Origin: Streblospio benedicti
Taxonomy: Eukaryota > Annelida > Polychaeta > Spionida > Spionidae
Assembly: GCA_019095985.1 (NCBI GenBank)
Contig: CM032660.1
Coordinates: forward strand, 44,677,427-44,741,426
Direction of reading: 5' to 3'
Length of the DNA stretch: 64,000 nt
Of the stretch, positions 13,601 to 25,104 are shown piece by piece; within the stretch, counting starts at the first letter, position 1, and each line of letters opens with the position of its first letter. The notes below the pieces were generated by a model that worked only from the letters and a program-made list of their open reading frames with translations, was not told the DNA's origin and made no database searches. Position numbers and translations under genes: made by a program.

Positions 13601-14880
13601 CAGAGGACCCTAAAAAAAGCAAAGGTGGACAGCCTCACCAGGTATATTTTAAATGCATATTATATATTTTATACATCTATTTCATTTGAGTTTCTAGCTG
13701 AACAGAAGCACCTGCATAATTCTTGGTACACTTCTAAACATGTCCTTTGATGATACATGAAAATGTGTTGATTATTTTTTATGTTTTGCAATAATGCGCC
13801 AATATCCTGTTACTAATGCTAATACTGATGCTTGTTGCCAAAAGATAACCAAATGAATGTTTGTTTTATTTTTTGTATAAATAAGAATTAGTTTCAATTC
13901 ACAAGTTTCATCTTCAGTGCATGAATTCTAAAAGCCAAATGAATAAATCCACAGATAATGACCAATTGTATAACACTTTTAACAATACAAATGAGTAATT
14001 ATGATAGAGATTAACCGTTAAGTACTAGGAAACAGTTTTATTTGAAAATATATTTATTCTAATTGTCACTGTCTATTGCTGGTGGGAAGTGCTCCAACCT
14101 GGAATATGCTTGCTTTTTTGTTGCTTTTTTTTCTCTTTTTACATTTTTTGTCATTTTATCTGTTTTATGTGCTCATTTTTTATTGTTTATTTGTTAAATT
14201 TTTATGTATTTTTAAATGTTCTCATTTTTCTCAAAATTATACATCCAACTCCCATCAGGATTTAGCGACTAATGCTGTGTGCCGAATGCTGGATGGGATC
14301 AGCACTTTGACCAGCACTTACTACAACATACTGGCCACAGACAGGTAGGTGCATGGCTTTTTTTAGGTTCCATACTTGAACATTTCTTAGCATTCAATGA
14401 GTCCATGCTACGTGGGCTCACAACAATTTCATTTAATCAAAGATAAATTTACATTCATTAGAAGATGTGAAATACACATCCGACAGATCATTTGTTTCAA
14501 AAACGCTCCTGTGAGTCGCCAATACATTTATCAAGAAGGACTTCAACACCACGTCTGGTTCGGCTTCAACATCCCAGATTGTCTGACCTCTGGGGTCTAG
14601 CCCCAGCTTAGAAACTCTTCTGTAATTCTGATTTATCTACTAATCTTATAAACAGTTTAATGTATTTGCCATGTATGCATTTGACAGGAGGTTTATCTTT
14701 GAATATCCTATTTTTAGGACACAGTGGTACACCCGGATACGTGTGAGCTTTCCCGACATCCCGCGAAATGCCAGTCTACAATGGGACTCACAAGTTAAAG
14801 CAATTGTACAAGAATGTGGAAAGACCAAGCACATAAAAAATAAAAGTGACCGAATTTTGTTTGAGATAAGAAATCAATAG
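6928..14880 (+). CDS. Beta-1,4-galactosyltransferase family (GT7) glycosyltransferase, nine exons
   Basis: Exons: 6928-7393, 8136-8342, 9257-9465, 9998-10179, 10332-10393, 11908-12054, 13577-13641, 14259-14344, 14718-14880. All junctions keep phase; the total is 1587 nt, 528 aa. The product should be a Golgi type II membrane enzyme adding Gal or GalNAc to GlcNAc. An N-terminal signal anchor (residues about 13-30) is followed by a long stem, then IIPTANREKHL (family consensus P-Y/F-R-N/D-R-E, here altered), FNKARLMNLGY, the metal site HDVDMVPEN, and the acceptor-site motif MWGWGGEDDN. The residue equivalent to bovine B4GALT1 Tyr289 is Leu, as in GalNAc-preferring forms, and the Met344 equivalent is His (RYHSLHH). 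The ATG at 6934 is an alternative start, and a GT at 7081 could splice the first exon short. A poly(A) signal lies at 14966-14971. A second copy of the last two exons lies at 19194 and 19641. Confidence 0.85.
7620..7692 (+). repeat. (TCAA)n microsatellite
   Basis: About 18 tetranucleotide units with a few CAAA variants, in the first intron of the galactosyltransferase-type gene. Confidence 0.9.
9028..9232. mobile_element. Fold-back repeat element, copy A
   Basis: Two arms of about 40 bases near 9059-9102 and 9174-9222 are inverted copies of each other (around TGATATCTGCTAT and its complement), separated by about 70 bases. The left flank and loop match copy B at 30505-30662 (a GCAGCAGTTCT block, then GGGTGCTT). 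It lies in intron 2 of the galactosyltransferase-type gene and is non-coding. Confidence 0.5.
9636..9800 (-). mobile_element. tRNA-derived SINE
   Basis: The minus strand carries a near-perfect B box (TTGTTCGATTCCCGG) about 45 bases after a degenerate A-box region (GGGCCAAGTAGATAGGG). It continues into a non-tRNA tail. It sits in intron 3 of the galactosyltransferase-type gene. Confidence 0.6.
11038..11280 (+). repeat. Diverged tandem repeat, about 180-bp period, in intron 5
   Basis: The block beginning AAAACTATTGATGATAAAA at 11039 recurs with changes at 11218. A weaker third relative lies near 11465-11515. The whole intron (10394-11907) is AT-rich and has no coding signal. Confidence 0.45.
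12100..12720. repeat. Diverged dispersed repeat, inverted relative of 3950-4870
   Basis: Matches the reverse complement of 3950-4870 in ordered blocks. It starts just after exon 6 of the galactosyltransferase-type gene and fills about half of intron 6. The overlapping ORFs are C/A-rich and repetitive and are not protein-like. Confidence 0.45.
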
Positions 14881-15745
14881 TGAAGTATCTGTTACTTATC
14901 AACACTGCTCATGCTGCTCTGGGATGCTGCTGCTTCCCTCGCGTTAAACCTTGGATAAAATCTTCAATAAATATTTGTATCACACAGGGTTTTGTGCTAT
15001 ATGTTTTTTTCATATTTGTCTACTGATAATTGCCAACAGCACCCCTAGGAAACGAAATAGGTACGGTTCTCTGTGATGTCATGATGGTAGATTTTTTTAC
15101 TTTTTCCAGGCAGATTCTTTGTCCAATTTTGAAAGGTGTGGATAATTTTTAGTATAGCTTACAGTTCCTATGCGTTTCGCAATGGCCACAGATGTGTTAT
15201 ATATTTAAAACATAGCATTTAATGGTGTATTATAAGAATAAAATACAAAAAAAAATGAATCCAGAGAATGGTAACTACTTTGAGTGTGAACGGCAACTCT
15301 TTGACAAGCAAAACGTAAACTCCACCATTCCAATGCGAAATCCCAGAATGGTATCTCCTCTATTATACTTTGACAAAAAATATGTTGATCTATATTATGT
15401 GGTCTCAGGTTATGGTCGTTTTTCTTCCATGCAATAAAAAATATCATTGTAAAGCAGTCTAATATCGGCCTCTTCAGCTTTCGGCCGTGTACCGCTCGTT
15501 ATTATTTGATATTGCCGTCATATTATTATAAAATCATATCATACAGTATCCCACTTCTTCTATACGCCATATTTATTGACAATTTTGCGTAGATTTTACC
15601 TTTACATCAATAGTTCTGCAGGTAACTGGGACATGTTTAATCATTGCCATGTACACCAAAATACGCCATATAAAGAAAACGGCTACAAAAATGGTCTTGA
15701 AGTAACAAAACTATGTCGATTTCCCTCCACCTTTTGTTGGCAGAA

Positions 15746-16390
15746 TATGGGGCCCCACAATGTTTACTAGGCCCCCTTGTTATTTGGGGCTTTGAGTAGT
15801 TTAAGAGATTTAACATAACTTGGGGGCCCCTAAAAACATACTTTGGGCTTCGTCTGTTTTGCTGCTTTTACATAAAAAAGAAATATGCGTAAAAATGTTG
15901 CCCAATCTGGGGCCCCATAAAATGTTTAGTAGGGCCTCTTGTTATCTGAGGCTTTGGGTTGTTTAACAGATTTGACATAACTTGGGGCCCTTGAAAGAAT
16001 ACATTATACTTGGGGCTTCTTCTGTTTTGGTGCTTTAGCATAAAAAAGAAATATGCGTAAAAATGTTGGCAAAATCTGGCGCCCCATAATAATGTTTACT
16101 AGGGCCCCTTGTTATTTGAGGCTTTGGCATGTTTAACAGATTTCATATAGCTTGGGGCCCCTGAAAATTATATACTTGAGGCTTCTTCTGTTTTTGTGCT
16201 TTCGCATAAGTTTTTTTTAAAGAAGTACAAGGAAAAATGTTGACTAATTTTGGGGCCCCATAGTAACTATTATTACGGTTCCTTATTTTTAGGGGCTTTC
16301 ACGTCAAAAATGTGCGCGCTTAAATATTTTGACAAAATCTGGGGGCCCCTATTTGCTGGGGGCCCCTGGCTGCAGCCCGCTCAGCCCCCC
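15746..16390 (+). repeat. GGGGCCCC-bearing tandem repeat, about 170-bp units
   Basis: Four to five units each carry a GGGGCCCC palindrome followed by a TGTTTA(C/G)TAGG-type block and an AGAAATATGCGTAAAAATGTT-type block. The GGGGCCCC starts lie near 15749, 15909, 16079 and 16253. In the second haplotype-like copy only the last partial unit remains (20608-20690). Confidence 0.7.
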
Positions 16391-16465
16391 CCTTTAATCG
16401 GGTACTGAGCAGCCTCAATGACGTCACATATAAAGTACTGAATTATGAGGTGTTTTTTTTGTTAT

Positions 16466-17173
16466 AGTATATACAGTTATGTAATTTCGTGGGAATTTCA
16501 TATATGTGTATCAATAATGAACCAATAGTGTTGGTGGATGATGAAAGTGATAATGATGATTATGATGATGTTGAATCTTAATGGATCTCTTGCAAAGCAC
16601 TGAAGATGATTGATTGGTGCAAAAAGAAACACTTCTTTGTACTTTTTAAGCAACCCATACCGTTATTTCTCTAATAAAATGTCATCGTTTCACACGTTGT
16701 TTGTGCTGCTAATATATCTATATTATAAATTCTGCATTAAATAAAAATATAAACATTTACAAACATAAAAAACATGACAGTATTATATAAATGATCATTG
16801 TTGAAAACATAATATTACTAATAATAATAAATAAAACCCCGTTAACCATTATGATCTATAGAAATAAGGATTTGTTACTTACGGCGGCCATCTAGGATTC
16901 CAATATGGCGTCTTTTAAGACCATGTTCGTGTTTCTTAAACTTGAAACATAGCAAAAAATACTAGAAGTATTTCTGGGGTGGAATGGACGATAAATAATC
17001 TCTCTTATTATCGGAGCAGCAGCCATTTTTGAAATGGCCGCCAAATATCGAAGATGACTTAGAAAAAAAATGGAAACATCACTTTTCTGCAATAATGCAC
17101 CATAAACTATCATAAAACCATGTTTCCAAAAATCTATATGAAATTCCCACGAAATTACATAACTGTATATACT
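16466..17173. mobile_element. DNA transposon-like element with perfect 39-bp terminal inverted repeats
   Basis: The arms 16466-16504 and 17135-17173 are exact reverse complements over 39 bases, beginning AGTATATACAGTTATG. The element is 708 bp long and encodes no transposase. The same element in the second copy (20757-20958) is 202 bp and lacks the internal 505 bp. Confidence 0.65.
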
Positions 17174-17274
17174 AATTGCCAAGTGCGCAATTAAATGTAC
17201 AAAAATAATTTGATAGAGCTTTGCTTTACGTGCATGTCAAATAGTACAGTAGAACGTACAATTACTTTTTACGG

Positions 17275-17395
17275 TCCCAAAACTTCATAAAGCTACCAGA
17301 ATAGACCTCTGTATAGAGACCACCTCGCTAATGAGACCCTTAACGCTGGCCCTAAAGGTGGTCCTAATACAGAGGTTCTTCTGTATAATCTAACG
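17275..17395 (+). repeat. Dispersed palindromic AGACCACCTC element
   Basis: Contains the recurring blocks AGACCTCTGTATAGAGACCA and GGTGGTCCTAATACAGAGG, which are roughly inverted copies of each other. Relatives occur at about 21075-21180, 25570-25775, 31615-31830, 32345-32460, 33940-34105, 39515-39675, 39855-40010 and 60165-60335. This is a MITE-like family with no coding potential. Confidence 0.55.
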
Positions 17396-18863
17396 GCCTG
17401 TGTTGGTGTTTTCAGCTCCGGTTTTCAGGTTCTTGTAGTAATGGGAATTGTAGGATTATCTCCTTAAGTATGAAACTTGTTTGATTGAAATGTCACTTTA
17501 AATAAGTTTCTAAACGTTTGATGACAAAATTGCATTAAAAAACACATTTCTCAAGTTTGGAGATAGTCACTTTATACCAACTGCAATGAACCAAAAGTAC
17601 CAATATTGCCAATTCAACACCGTTAGCTGCAGCAGCGGAGCGCTCGGAGTTAGACTATTGCAATGAGTCGCCGACACAGCCATATATGGTACTGTGCTCG
17701 ACTCAGCAGACAGCTCGGTACCGAGTACTCAAGCAGTACAGTACACCCAGGGTGACTGGGCACTTCGCTGTGGGCGTTTTTGTGTGGATTATTCAAATAC
17801 CCGACTTTGGAGTTATAGTATTGTTTTCAAACGTCTAATGGGCCTTCTGCACGATGAACATAATGTACTTAATTTTAATATGAGATATTATTGGATAAAA
17901 GTGAGCATTTTGTTCATGATATGGCCTCATTGAACTAGTGTGTACATGCGATGATATATACGATGTAGGAGAAAGGAATGTGGTTGTAAGCTGCTGCAAA
18001 TTGTTGACAATCTGTAATCAGTATTTGGTTTAGCACAACAATAACGGATTCTTCTAATTGCAGGCAATGATATGTTTTATTTATGTCATTGTAGATATTA
18101 TGTAGATTCAACAGCACGTTTAGTGGAAACACAATTCAATTTCAACTCGCATATGGCCACTATTGTAATACCAGTTTTGTATTGATATATGGGAGTGTGT
18201 CAAATAAAGTTTTTGATTAGTATCATTCTTTTACTTTAATACACGCTCAATGTGACAGTAAATGATGAACTAGTGGCCAATGTGAGGCTGTTATAAGTTA
18301 CTGTGGTTGTGTTACGAGGGCAATAATATTCCGTTTAGTGGATTAGGTTCGTAGGATCATCGCCATACTCGGGATTAGTCGACTATTACACACCCGGATA
18401 GTCAGCATAAATCGACGGTGAGGACATTGTGTTCATTATTTCTTTTTCTGTAAAATAGTTAAATTTTGTGATATCTTTTGACACTCAAAGTTTTGGCCAT
18501 GAGAACTATGTTATTACATTGGGGCTCCACATTAGGCGAACACATCAATATTCTGCGACACCGCATTCGTACACATTTTGTGTTGTTATTTAAGAGCACA
18601 CAGAGAATAAAAACCATATTTACTAAATTTCGCTCCCATGACCGACCTTCAGAGCTGCCCATTTAATATTCAGGGAAGGGGTTGGGTGTGGGGGGTGGGG
18701 TGTCTACATGGAGTTAAACGTGATTATGACACTTATTTAGACGTTTTAATCAAATATTAATCATGGTTATGCATCCACATGATTTAAACGAAGTTTATTA
18801 ATTAAATTGAATACATTATAACAGAAATATGATTACTATAGGTTATACGGGTTTAAATAGTAT

Positions 18864-18963
18864 NNNNNNNNNNNNNNNNNNNNNNNNNNNNNNNNNNNNN
18901 NNNNNNNNNNNNNNNNNNNNNNNNNNNNNNNNNNNNNNNNNNNNNNNNNNNNNNNNNNNNNNN
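18864..18963. other. Assembly gap, 100 N
   Basis: Exactly 100 N, the usual placeholder for a scaffold join of unknown length. It separates the two copies of the 14025-22894 duplication. Confidence 0.98.
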
Positions 18964-19193
18964 CTAGGAAACAGTTTTATTTGAAAATATATTTATTCTA
19001 ATTGTCACTGTCTATTGCTGGTGGGAAGTGCTCAACCTGGAATATGCTTGCTTTTTTGTTGCTTTTTTCTCTTTTTTACATTTTTGTCATTTTATCTGTT
19101 TTATGTGCTCATTTTTATCGTTTATTTGTTAAATTTTTATGTATTTTTTAAATGTTCTCATTTTTTCAAAATTATACATCCAACTCCCATCAG

Positions 19194-19689
19194 GATTTAG
19201 CGACTAATGCTGTGTGCCGAATGCTGGATGGGATCAGCACTTTGACCAGCACTTACTACAACATACTGGCCACAGACAGGTAGGTGCATGGCTTTTTTTA
19301 GGTTCCATACTTGAACATTTCTTAGCATTCAATGAGTCCATGCTACGTGGGCTCACAACAATTTCATTTAATCAAAGATAAATTTACATTCATTAGAAGA
19401 TGTGAAATACACATCCGACAGATCATTTGTTTCAAAAACGCTCCTGTGAGTCACCAATACATTTATCAAGAAGGACTTCAACACCACGTCTGGTTCGGCT
19501 TCAACATCCCAGATTGTCTGACCTCTGGGGTCTAGCCCCAGCTTAGAAACTTTTTTGTAATGCTCATTTCTCTACTAATCGTATAAACAGTTTAATGTAT
19601 TTGACATGTATGCATTTGACTTTGAATATCCTATTTTTAGGACACAGTGGTACACCCGGATACGTGTGAGCTTTCCCGACATCCCCTGA
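19194..19689 (+). pseudogene. Second copy of the last two exons of the galactosyltransferase-type gene
   Basis: The exon at 19194-19279 repeats 14259-14344 and encodes the same peptide. The terminal exon starts at 19641, but a local change around 19684-19693 puts a TGA in frame at 19687-19689, so the frame ends after SFPDIP, 38 residues before the end in the first copy. The upstream exons are not present after the gap. If this is the other haplotype, it is an allele with a shortened C-terminus; if a true duplication, it is a fragment. A poly(A) signal is kept at 19892-19897. Confidence 0.7.
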
Positions 19690-20756
19690 AAAAATGCCAG
19701 TCTACAATGGGACTCACAACTTAAAGCAATTGTACAAGAATGTGAAAAGACCAAGCACATAAAAAATAAAAGTAACCGAATTTTGTTTGAGATAAGAAAT
19801 CAATAGTGAAGTATCTGTTACTTATCAACACTGCTCATGCTGCTCCGGGATGCTGCTGCTTCCCTCGCATTAAACCTTGGATAAAATCTTCAATAAATAT
19901 TTGTATCATACAGGGTTTTGTGCTATATGTTTTTTTCACATTTGTCTACTGATAATTGCCAACAGCACCCATAGGAAACGAAATAGGTACGGTTCTCCGT
20001 GATGTCATGATGGTAGATTTGTTTACTTTTTCCAGGCAGATTCTTTGTCCAATTTTGAAAGGTGTGGATAATCTTTAGTACAGTTCCTATGCGTTTCGCA
20101 ATGGCCACAGATGTGTTATCTATTTAAAACATAGCATTTAATGGTGTAATATAAGAATAAAATACGAAAAAAAAATGAATCCAGCAAAACGTAAACTCCA
20201 CCATTCCAATGCCAAATCCCAGAATGGTATCTCCTCTATTATACTTGTATATTGTAATGTAAATATGTATTGTAAATATGTATAGATCTATCATGTGGTC
20301 TCAGGTTATGGTCGTTTTTAAAGCCGAGCTTCGCAGAAGACTCGAGCTTTTTAGTCGCCGTTGGCGTTTCATTCTGTTCCCCCTTTACCGCCACTACATT
20401 ACTATAAGCATATACATACGCGCTGAAATTAGTGCCCAATTTGAATTTATCAATGAAACTGACAATCGCCGATGTTAATGAGCTGTTGCCGATCAAAATT
20501 AATACGCCATTATTACCGAGATGCATTGTGACTTGAGGAATCAATCCATCGGGACAGTCGTTTGCTTATGCATAAGTAAAGTCACAATGCATCCAGGAAT
20601 CATCGGGCTTAAAAATTTTGACAAAATCTGGGGGGCCCCTATTTGCTGGGGGCCCCTGGCTGCAGCCCGCTCAGCCCCCCCCCCCCTTAATCGGGTACTG
20701 AGCAGCCTCAATGACGTCACATATAAAGTACTGAATTATGAAGTGTTTTTTGTTAT

Positions 20757-20958
20757 AGCATATACAGTTATGTAATTTCGTGGGAATTTCATATATGTGT
20801 AGCAGCAGCCATTTTTAAAATGGCCGCCAAATATCGAAGATGACTTAGAAAAAATGGAAACATCACTTTTCTGCAATAATGCACCATAAACTATCATAAA
20901 AACCATGTTTCCAAAAATCTATATGAAATTCCCACGGAATTACATAACTGTATATACT
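20757..20958. mobile_element. Short form of the 39-bp-TIR element
   Basis: The same inverted arms as 16466-17173, each with about one mismatch, enclosing only about 125 bp. The junction shows simple loss of the inner block with no target-site duplication, so this form is an internal deletion of the longer one. Confidence 0.6.
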
Positions 20959-22894
20959 AATTGCCAAGTGTTCAATTAAATGTACAAAAATAATTTGATA
21001 GAGCTTTGCTTTACGTGCATGTCAAATAGTACAGTAGAACGTACAATTACTTTTTACGGTCCCAAAACTTCATAAAGCCACCAGAATAGACCTCTGTATA
21101 GAGACCACCTCGCTAATGAGACCCCTTAACGCTGGTCCTAAAGGTGGTCCTAATAGAGAGGTTCTTCTGTATAATCTAACGGCCTGTTTTGGTGTTTTCA
21201 GCTCCGGTTTTCAGGTTCTTGTACTAATGGGAATTGTAGGATTATCTCCTTAAGTATGAAACATGTTTGTTTGAAATGTCACTTTAAATAGGTTTCTAAA
21301 CGCTTGATGACAAAATTGCATTAAAAACACATTTCTCAAGTTTGGAGTAATAGTCACTTTATATCAACTCCAATGAACCGAAAGTACCAATATTGCCAAT
21401 TCAACACCGTTAGCTGCAGCAGCGGAGCGCTCGGAGTTAGACTATTGCAATGAGTCGCCGACACAGCCATATATGGTACTGTGCTCGACTCAGCAGACAG
21501 CTCGGTACCGAGTACTCAAGTAGTACAGTACACCCAGGGTGACTGGGCACTTCGCTGTGGGCGTTTTTGTGTGGATTATTCAAATACCCGACTTTGGAGT
21601 TATAGTATTGTTTTCAAACGTCTAGTGGGCCTTCTGCACGATGAAGACACAATGTACTTAATTTTAATATGAGATATTATTGGATAAAAGTGAGCATTTT
21701 GTTCATGATATGGCATCATTGAACTAGTGTGTACATGCGATGATATATACGATGTAGGAGAAAAGAATGTGGTTGTAAGCTGCTGCAAATTGTTAACATT
21801 CTGTAATCAGTATTTGGTTTAGATAACAATAACGGATTCTTCTAATTGCAGGCAATGATATGTTTTATTTATGTCATTGTAGATATTATGTAGATTCAAC
21901 AGCACGTTTAGTGAAAACACAATTCAATTTCAACTCGCATATGGCCACTATTGTATTACCAGTTTTGTATTGATATATGGGAGTGTGTCAAATAAAGTTT
22001 TGGATTAGTATCATTGTTTTATTTTAATACCCGCTCAATGTGACAATAAATGATGAACTAGTGGCCAATATGAGGCTGTTATAAGTTACTGTGGTTGTGT
22101 TACGAGGGCTCTAATATTCTGTTTATTGGATTAGGTTCATAGGATCATCGCCATACTTTGGAATAGTCGACTATTACACACCCGGATAGTCAGCATAAAT
22201 CGACGGTGAGGACATTGTGTTCATTATTTCTTTTTTCTGTGAAATAGTTAAATTTAGTGATATCTTTTGACACTTAAAGTTTTGGCAATGAGAACTATGT
22301 TATTACATTGGGGTTCCACATTAGGCGAACACATCAATATTCTGTGATACCCGCATTCGTACACATTTTGTGTTGTTATTTAAGAGAATGAAAACCATAT
22401 TTACCAAATTTCGCTCACATGACCGACCTTCAGAGCTGCCCATTTGATATTCAGGGAAGGGGTTGGGTGTGTGTGGGGGGGGGGGTGCTCGACATGGAGT
22501 TAAACGTGTTTTTTTTTTCATATACAGTAATCTAAGCTGCTAAGATGCATTTGGTCTGAAATCCCTTCACAAACATTTTATTTCAAACCTACAAAGGAAA
22601 TTGCAGCAATTGCCAGTAAAAATTACTTTTTGGTTTCTTGTTTTTAAAGAAAAATAAGCCAATCCAGATGTAATGGTAGAATTTATTCATTGAGAGGAAG
22701 AATCTGAAAGTAATTGAGTAAAAGAATTTACTATGATTATAAAAATAATTATGTAATTGACACTTATTTAGACGTTTTAATCAGATAATAATCATGATTA
22801 TGCATCCACATAATCTAAAGGAAGTTTATTAATTAACTTGAATACAGTATAACAGAAATATGATTACTATAGGTTATACGGGTTTAAATAGTAT

Positions 22895-24050
22895 TATATA
22901 GAGTAGAAATAGTATGCAATAACTGTGGAATATATGGACATTCTAAAACTGTGCTAATGTACGCACGGGCATCAATTCTCAGACAAAGGGGTCATTGGGT
23001 GCATATGAGCAGAAAAAGAACTCACTGACTCATAAATCTATCGGCAGTCTAGTCTATGGCAGATACAAACTTAACTTACAGTAGGAAATATAAATAATCT
23101 ATTATATCATATTACAGGATGTCATATCTAGAATGCTATAAAAATAACTAACAAAACAAACCATCGACCTCCTGATGTCATATGCTTTCATCCTGTGTGA
23201 CGTCATTAAGTTCTGATGAAGGATCACTGACAGGTCATCATTGTTTGAAAATATTTAGCCACTAAGTGTAGTGATGAAATGAATTATCAAAACAAAAAAC
23301 AAACAAATGTCCTTGAATGGAGGCTACTATGGGTTTTCGTTTTGACATATACTGGTCTGCGAAGTAAGGTAAAACAGTTCTGTGAAAGGAATAATTTGTT
23401 AATAAAAAATACTTTCGTTTCCTTTATAATCTTACCACCGTGCGCTAAATGTAAATGTGCCTAGGTTCAATGTGGGTACTCCACCAGTCACTACCTCAAC
23501 CTTTCTCTACACTCACAAACATGCATGATTCTCAAATTCACCATCCGAAACCGGCCATTAAAATCAACCAGAATAACGGCTATCACCACCAACTATGGCT
23601 GCCATTTTCCTACTTGATTAAAATTTGTTTAGTCTATTTTATCAGCAAATAAGTTTAATATGAACCTGTGATGTGAATATATAATTGGTGTTACATCGGA
23701 GGAGCAGCGTTAGGATTCATTCTAAGCCTCCATATTCTGCATTACTGCCCATTCTTTGTTCATGTTTGTGCGGATCGTAATGGCTCGGCTGATGGCTGTA
23801 TACTTTGGTATTTATTTCACATGTGGCCGGGTTGCGTGTCTGATGCAAGCTGCTCATTCAGAAGAACATTTTGCATTGACAATATTTATATTATGAAATT
23901 AATGATTTTGACTTGGATTTTGTTTCTTTTCTGTTTTTCTATTATGATATATTCAATAGATCTTACGGCTTAATCAATTCGAATTTTTAAAACTCTATTA
24001 GAATTGTTAAAGAAAAACACAGACAAATATTGAAGGAGAGGTGAGGAAGT
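22895..24050. other. Spacer, no gene seen
   Basis: AT-rich sequence, single-copy in this window, between the duplication and the small minus-strand ORF. Short ORFs here have no protein-like composition. Confidence 0.4.
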
Positions 24051-24053
24051 AGA

Positions 24054-24059
24054 TTTATT
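24054..24059 (-). promoter_or_regulatory. Poly(A) signal AATAAA for the small minus-strand ORF
   Basis: TTTATT on the plus strand, about 115 bases past the stop codon of the 80-aa frame. Confidence 0.4.
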
Positions 24060-24171
24060 ATTGAGTCTATTGAAGAGTAGATTAAAGTGGATTGTTAATA
24101 CATGTGATAACAAAGGGTATACAAATCGCTCCATATGAGCATACAAATATCCACAGTTCATAGTAAACAGT

Positions 24172-24414
24172 TTAAGCTCTTCCAAAGACACGACTCAAAG
24201 CGTTCCTCAACTTCTCAATCTTCGATGGCTTCTCGTAAAACTTGATTCTCTTGCCATCTATGAAGAACAGGATCTTTTTGGACAGAAGTTTTCTTTTCAC
24301 CACGTATGTCACCACGCCTGTCTCGGTTGAAGCAGAGAATTGCTCGGGGGAGCAGGACTCTGGTGCTGGCAAGAAAGCTTTGACGTAGATTGTCTCTTCT
24401 GTCACAGAACCCAT
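24172..24414 (-). CDS. Small intronless protein, 80 aa, unrecognised
   Basis: The frame starts at ATG 24414 in a strong Kozak context (ACAATGG) and ends at 24172; a minus-strand AATAAA lies at 24059-24054, about 115 bases beyond the stop. The product begins MGSVTEETIYVKAFLPAPE. The second half is very basic and includes KRKLLSKKILFFIDGKRIKF and a C-terminal RNALSRVFGRA. It has no signal peptide or membrane segment. An acidic, Ser/Pro-containing first half followed by a Lys/Arg-rich second half suggests a nucleic-acid or membrane-surface contact, but I recognise no family. It could also be the last exon of a longer gene or a chance ORF. Confidence 0.45.
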   Translation of the reverse strand: MGSVTEETIYVKAFLPAPESCSPEQFSASTETGVVTYVVKRKLLSKKILFFIDGKRIKFYEKPSKIEKLRNALSRVFGRA

Positions 24415-25104
24415 TGTAGAATAGAAAAAATAGCAAGGTGAATATAGAAAAGTATGATTGAAGCAGTCACTATTCGTGAATGATGGTTGCTAGACGATTG
24501 AACACGTATAACGTATGCTGCTGTACGCTCAACGTATTCGGTGTTATACGTTGTTGTCATACGTGCGACGTAAGGTGATTTAGAGTACGTATTAGTCTCG
24601 ACCAACCGGACTCTAGTAGTGTCACTACTTCATTCGCGAGACTTGTGAGACCCCCTTACAAGGAGAGAGTCTGGATGACGGAGCCTAGCAACTTATCTGC
24701 TAGTTTCGAGAAATCAAATATACTTTTAGTACAGAAGAGCCATATAGCAGGCACAACCACTCGGTGTGATACCACGATCCGTGGACCTACCGACTAACGT
24801 CCTGATCCAGAACCAGACTACCCATACCTCCAATCAAGGCTCACTTCCGTGCGTCTTGCTGAAAGAGAACGTTGTGATTCCTGCTTGGAGGTTGAAGAAT
24901 AACCCTGTCTCAATCGTCTGACAATCGGGAGGCAAACCTCGAAAATGGTTTCAATAGAGATATCGTCGGTCTATGGAGGTCTGTGTTGGTCTCTTTGTGA
25001 AAAGTTGGGACTGTGATAAATGGTCTCATTTTTAAAAAGCGGTCCTTTTACAGATGTTGTCTTAATGATGAATGCGTACACACTTTCTCCATCGTGCGGT
25101 TGTT

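Larger units (their letters stand above)
14025..18863 (+). repeat. First copy of a 4-5 kb direct duplication abutting the N gap
   Basis: This block and 18964-22894 are almost the same sequence. They start at the same base (CTAGGAAACAG) and end at the same base (GTTTAAATAGTAT). The copies differ by scattered substitutions, small indels and several large indels: the GGGGCCCC array plus flank near 15450-16320, and a 505-bp internal block near 16509-17013, are found only here. Both copies end exactly at the N gap, as expected for two haplotypes placed end to end. Confidence 0.85.
18964..22894 (+). repeat. Second copy of the 4-5 kb direct duplication
   Basis: Homologous to 14025-18863 over its full length. 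It lacks the GGGGCCCC array and the inner part of the inverted-repeat element. It carries unique sequence at about 20300-20605 and an insertion of about 240 bp near 22505-22750. Identity in shared parts is high but not perfect, fitting allelic divergence or a young tandem duplication. Confidence 0.85.

Noticed and set aside
13484-13750. Frame reading AATIHFIIQRTLKKAK over exon 7 of the GT7 gene
   Set aside because: Phase does not fit exon 8; the frame reading RYHSLHHTEDPKK joins both neighbours and matches the family.
23215-23262. Possible hammerhead-like CTGATGA ... GAAA pattern
   Set aside because: The helices needed to bring the two boxes together are not visible.
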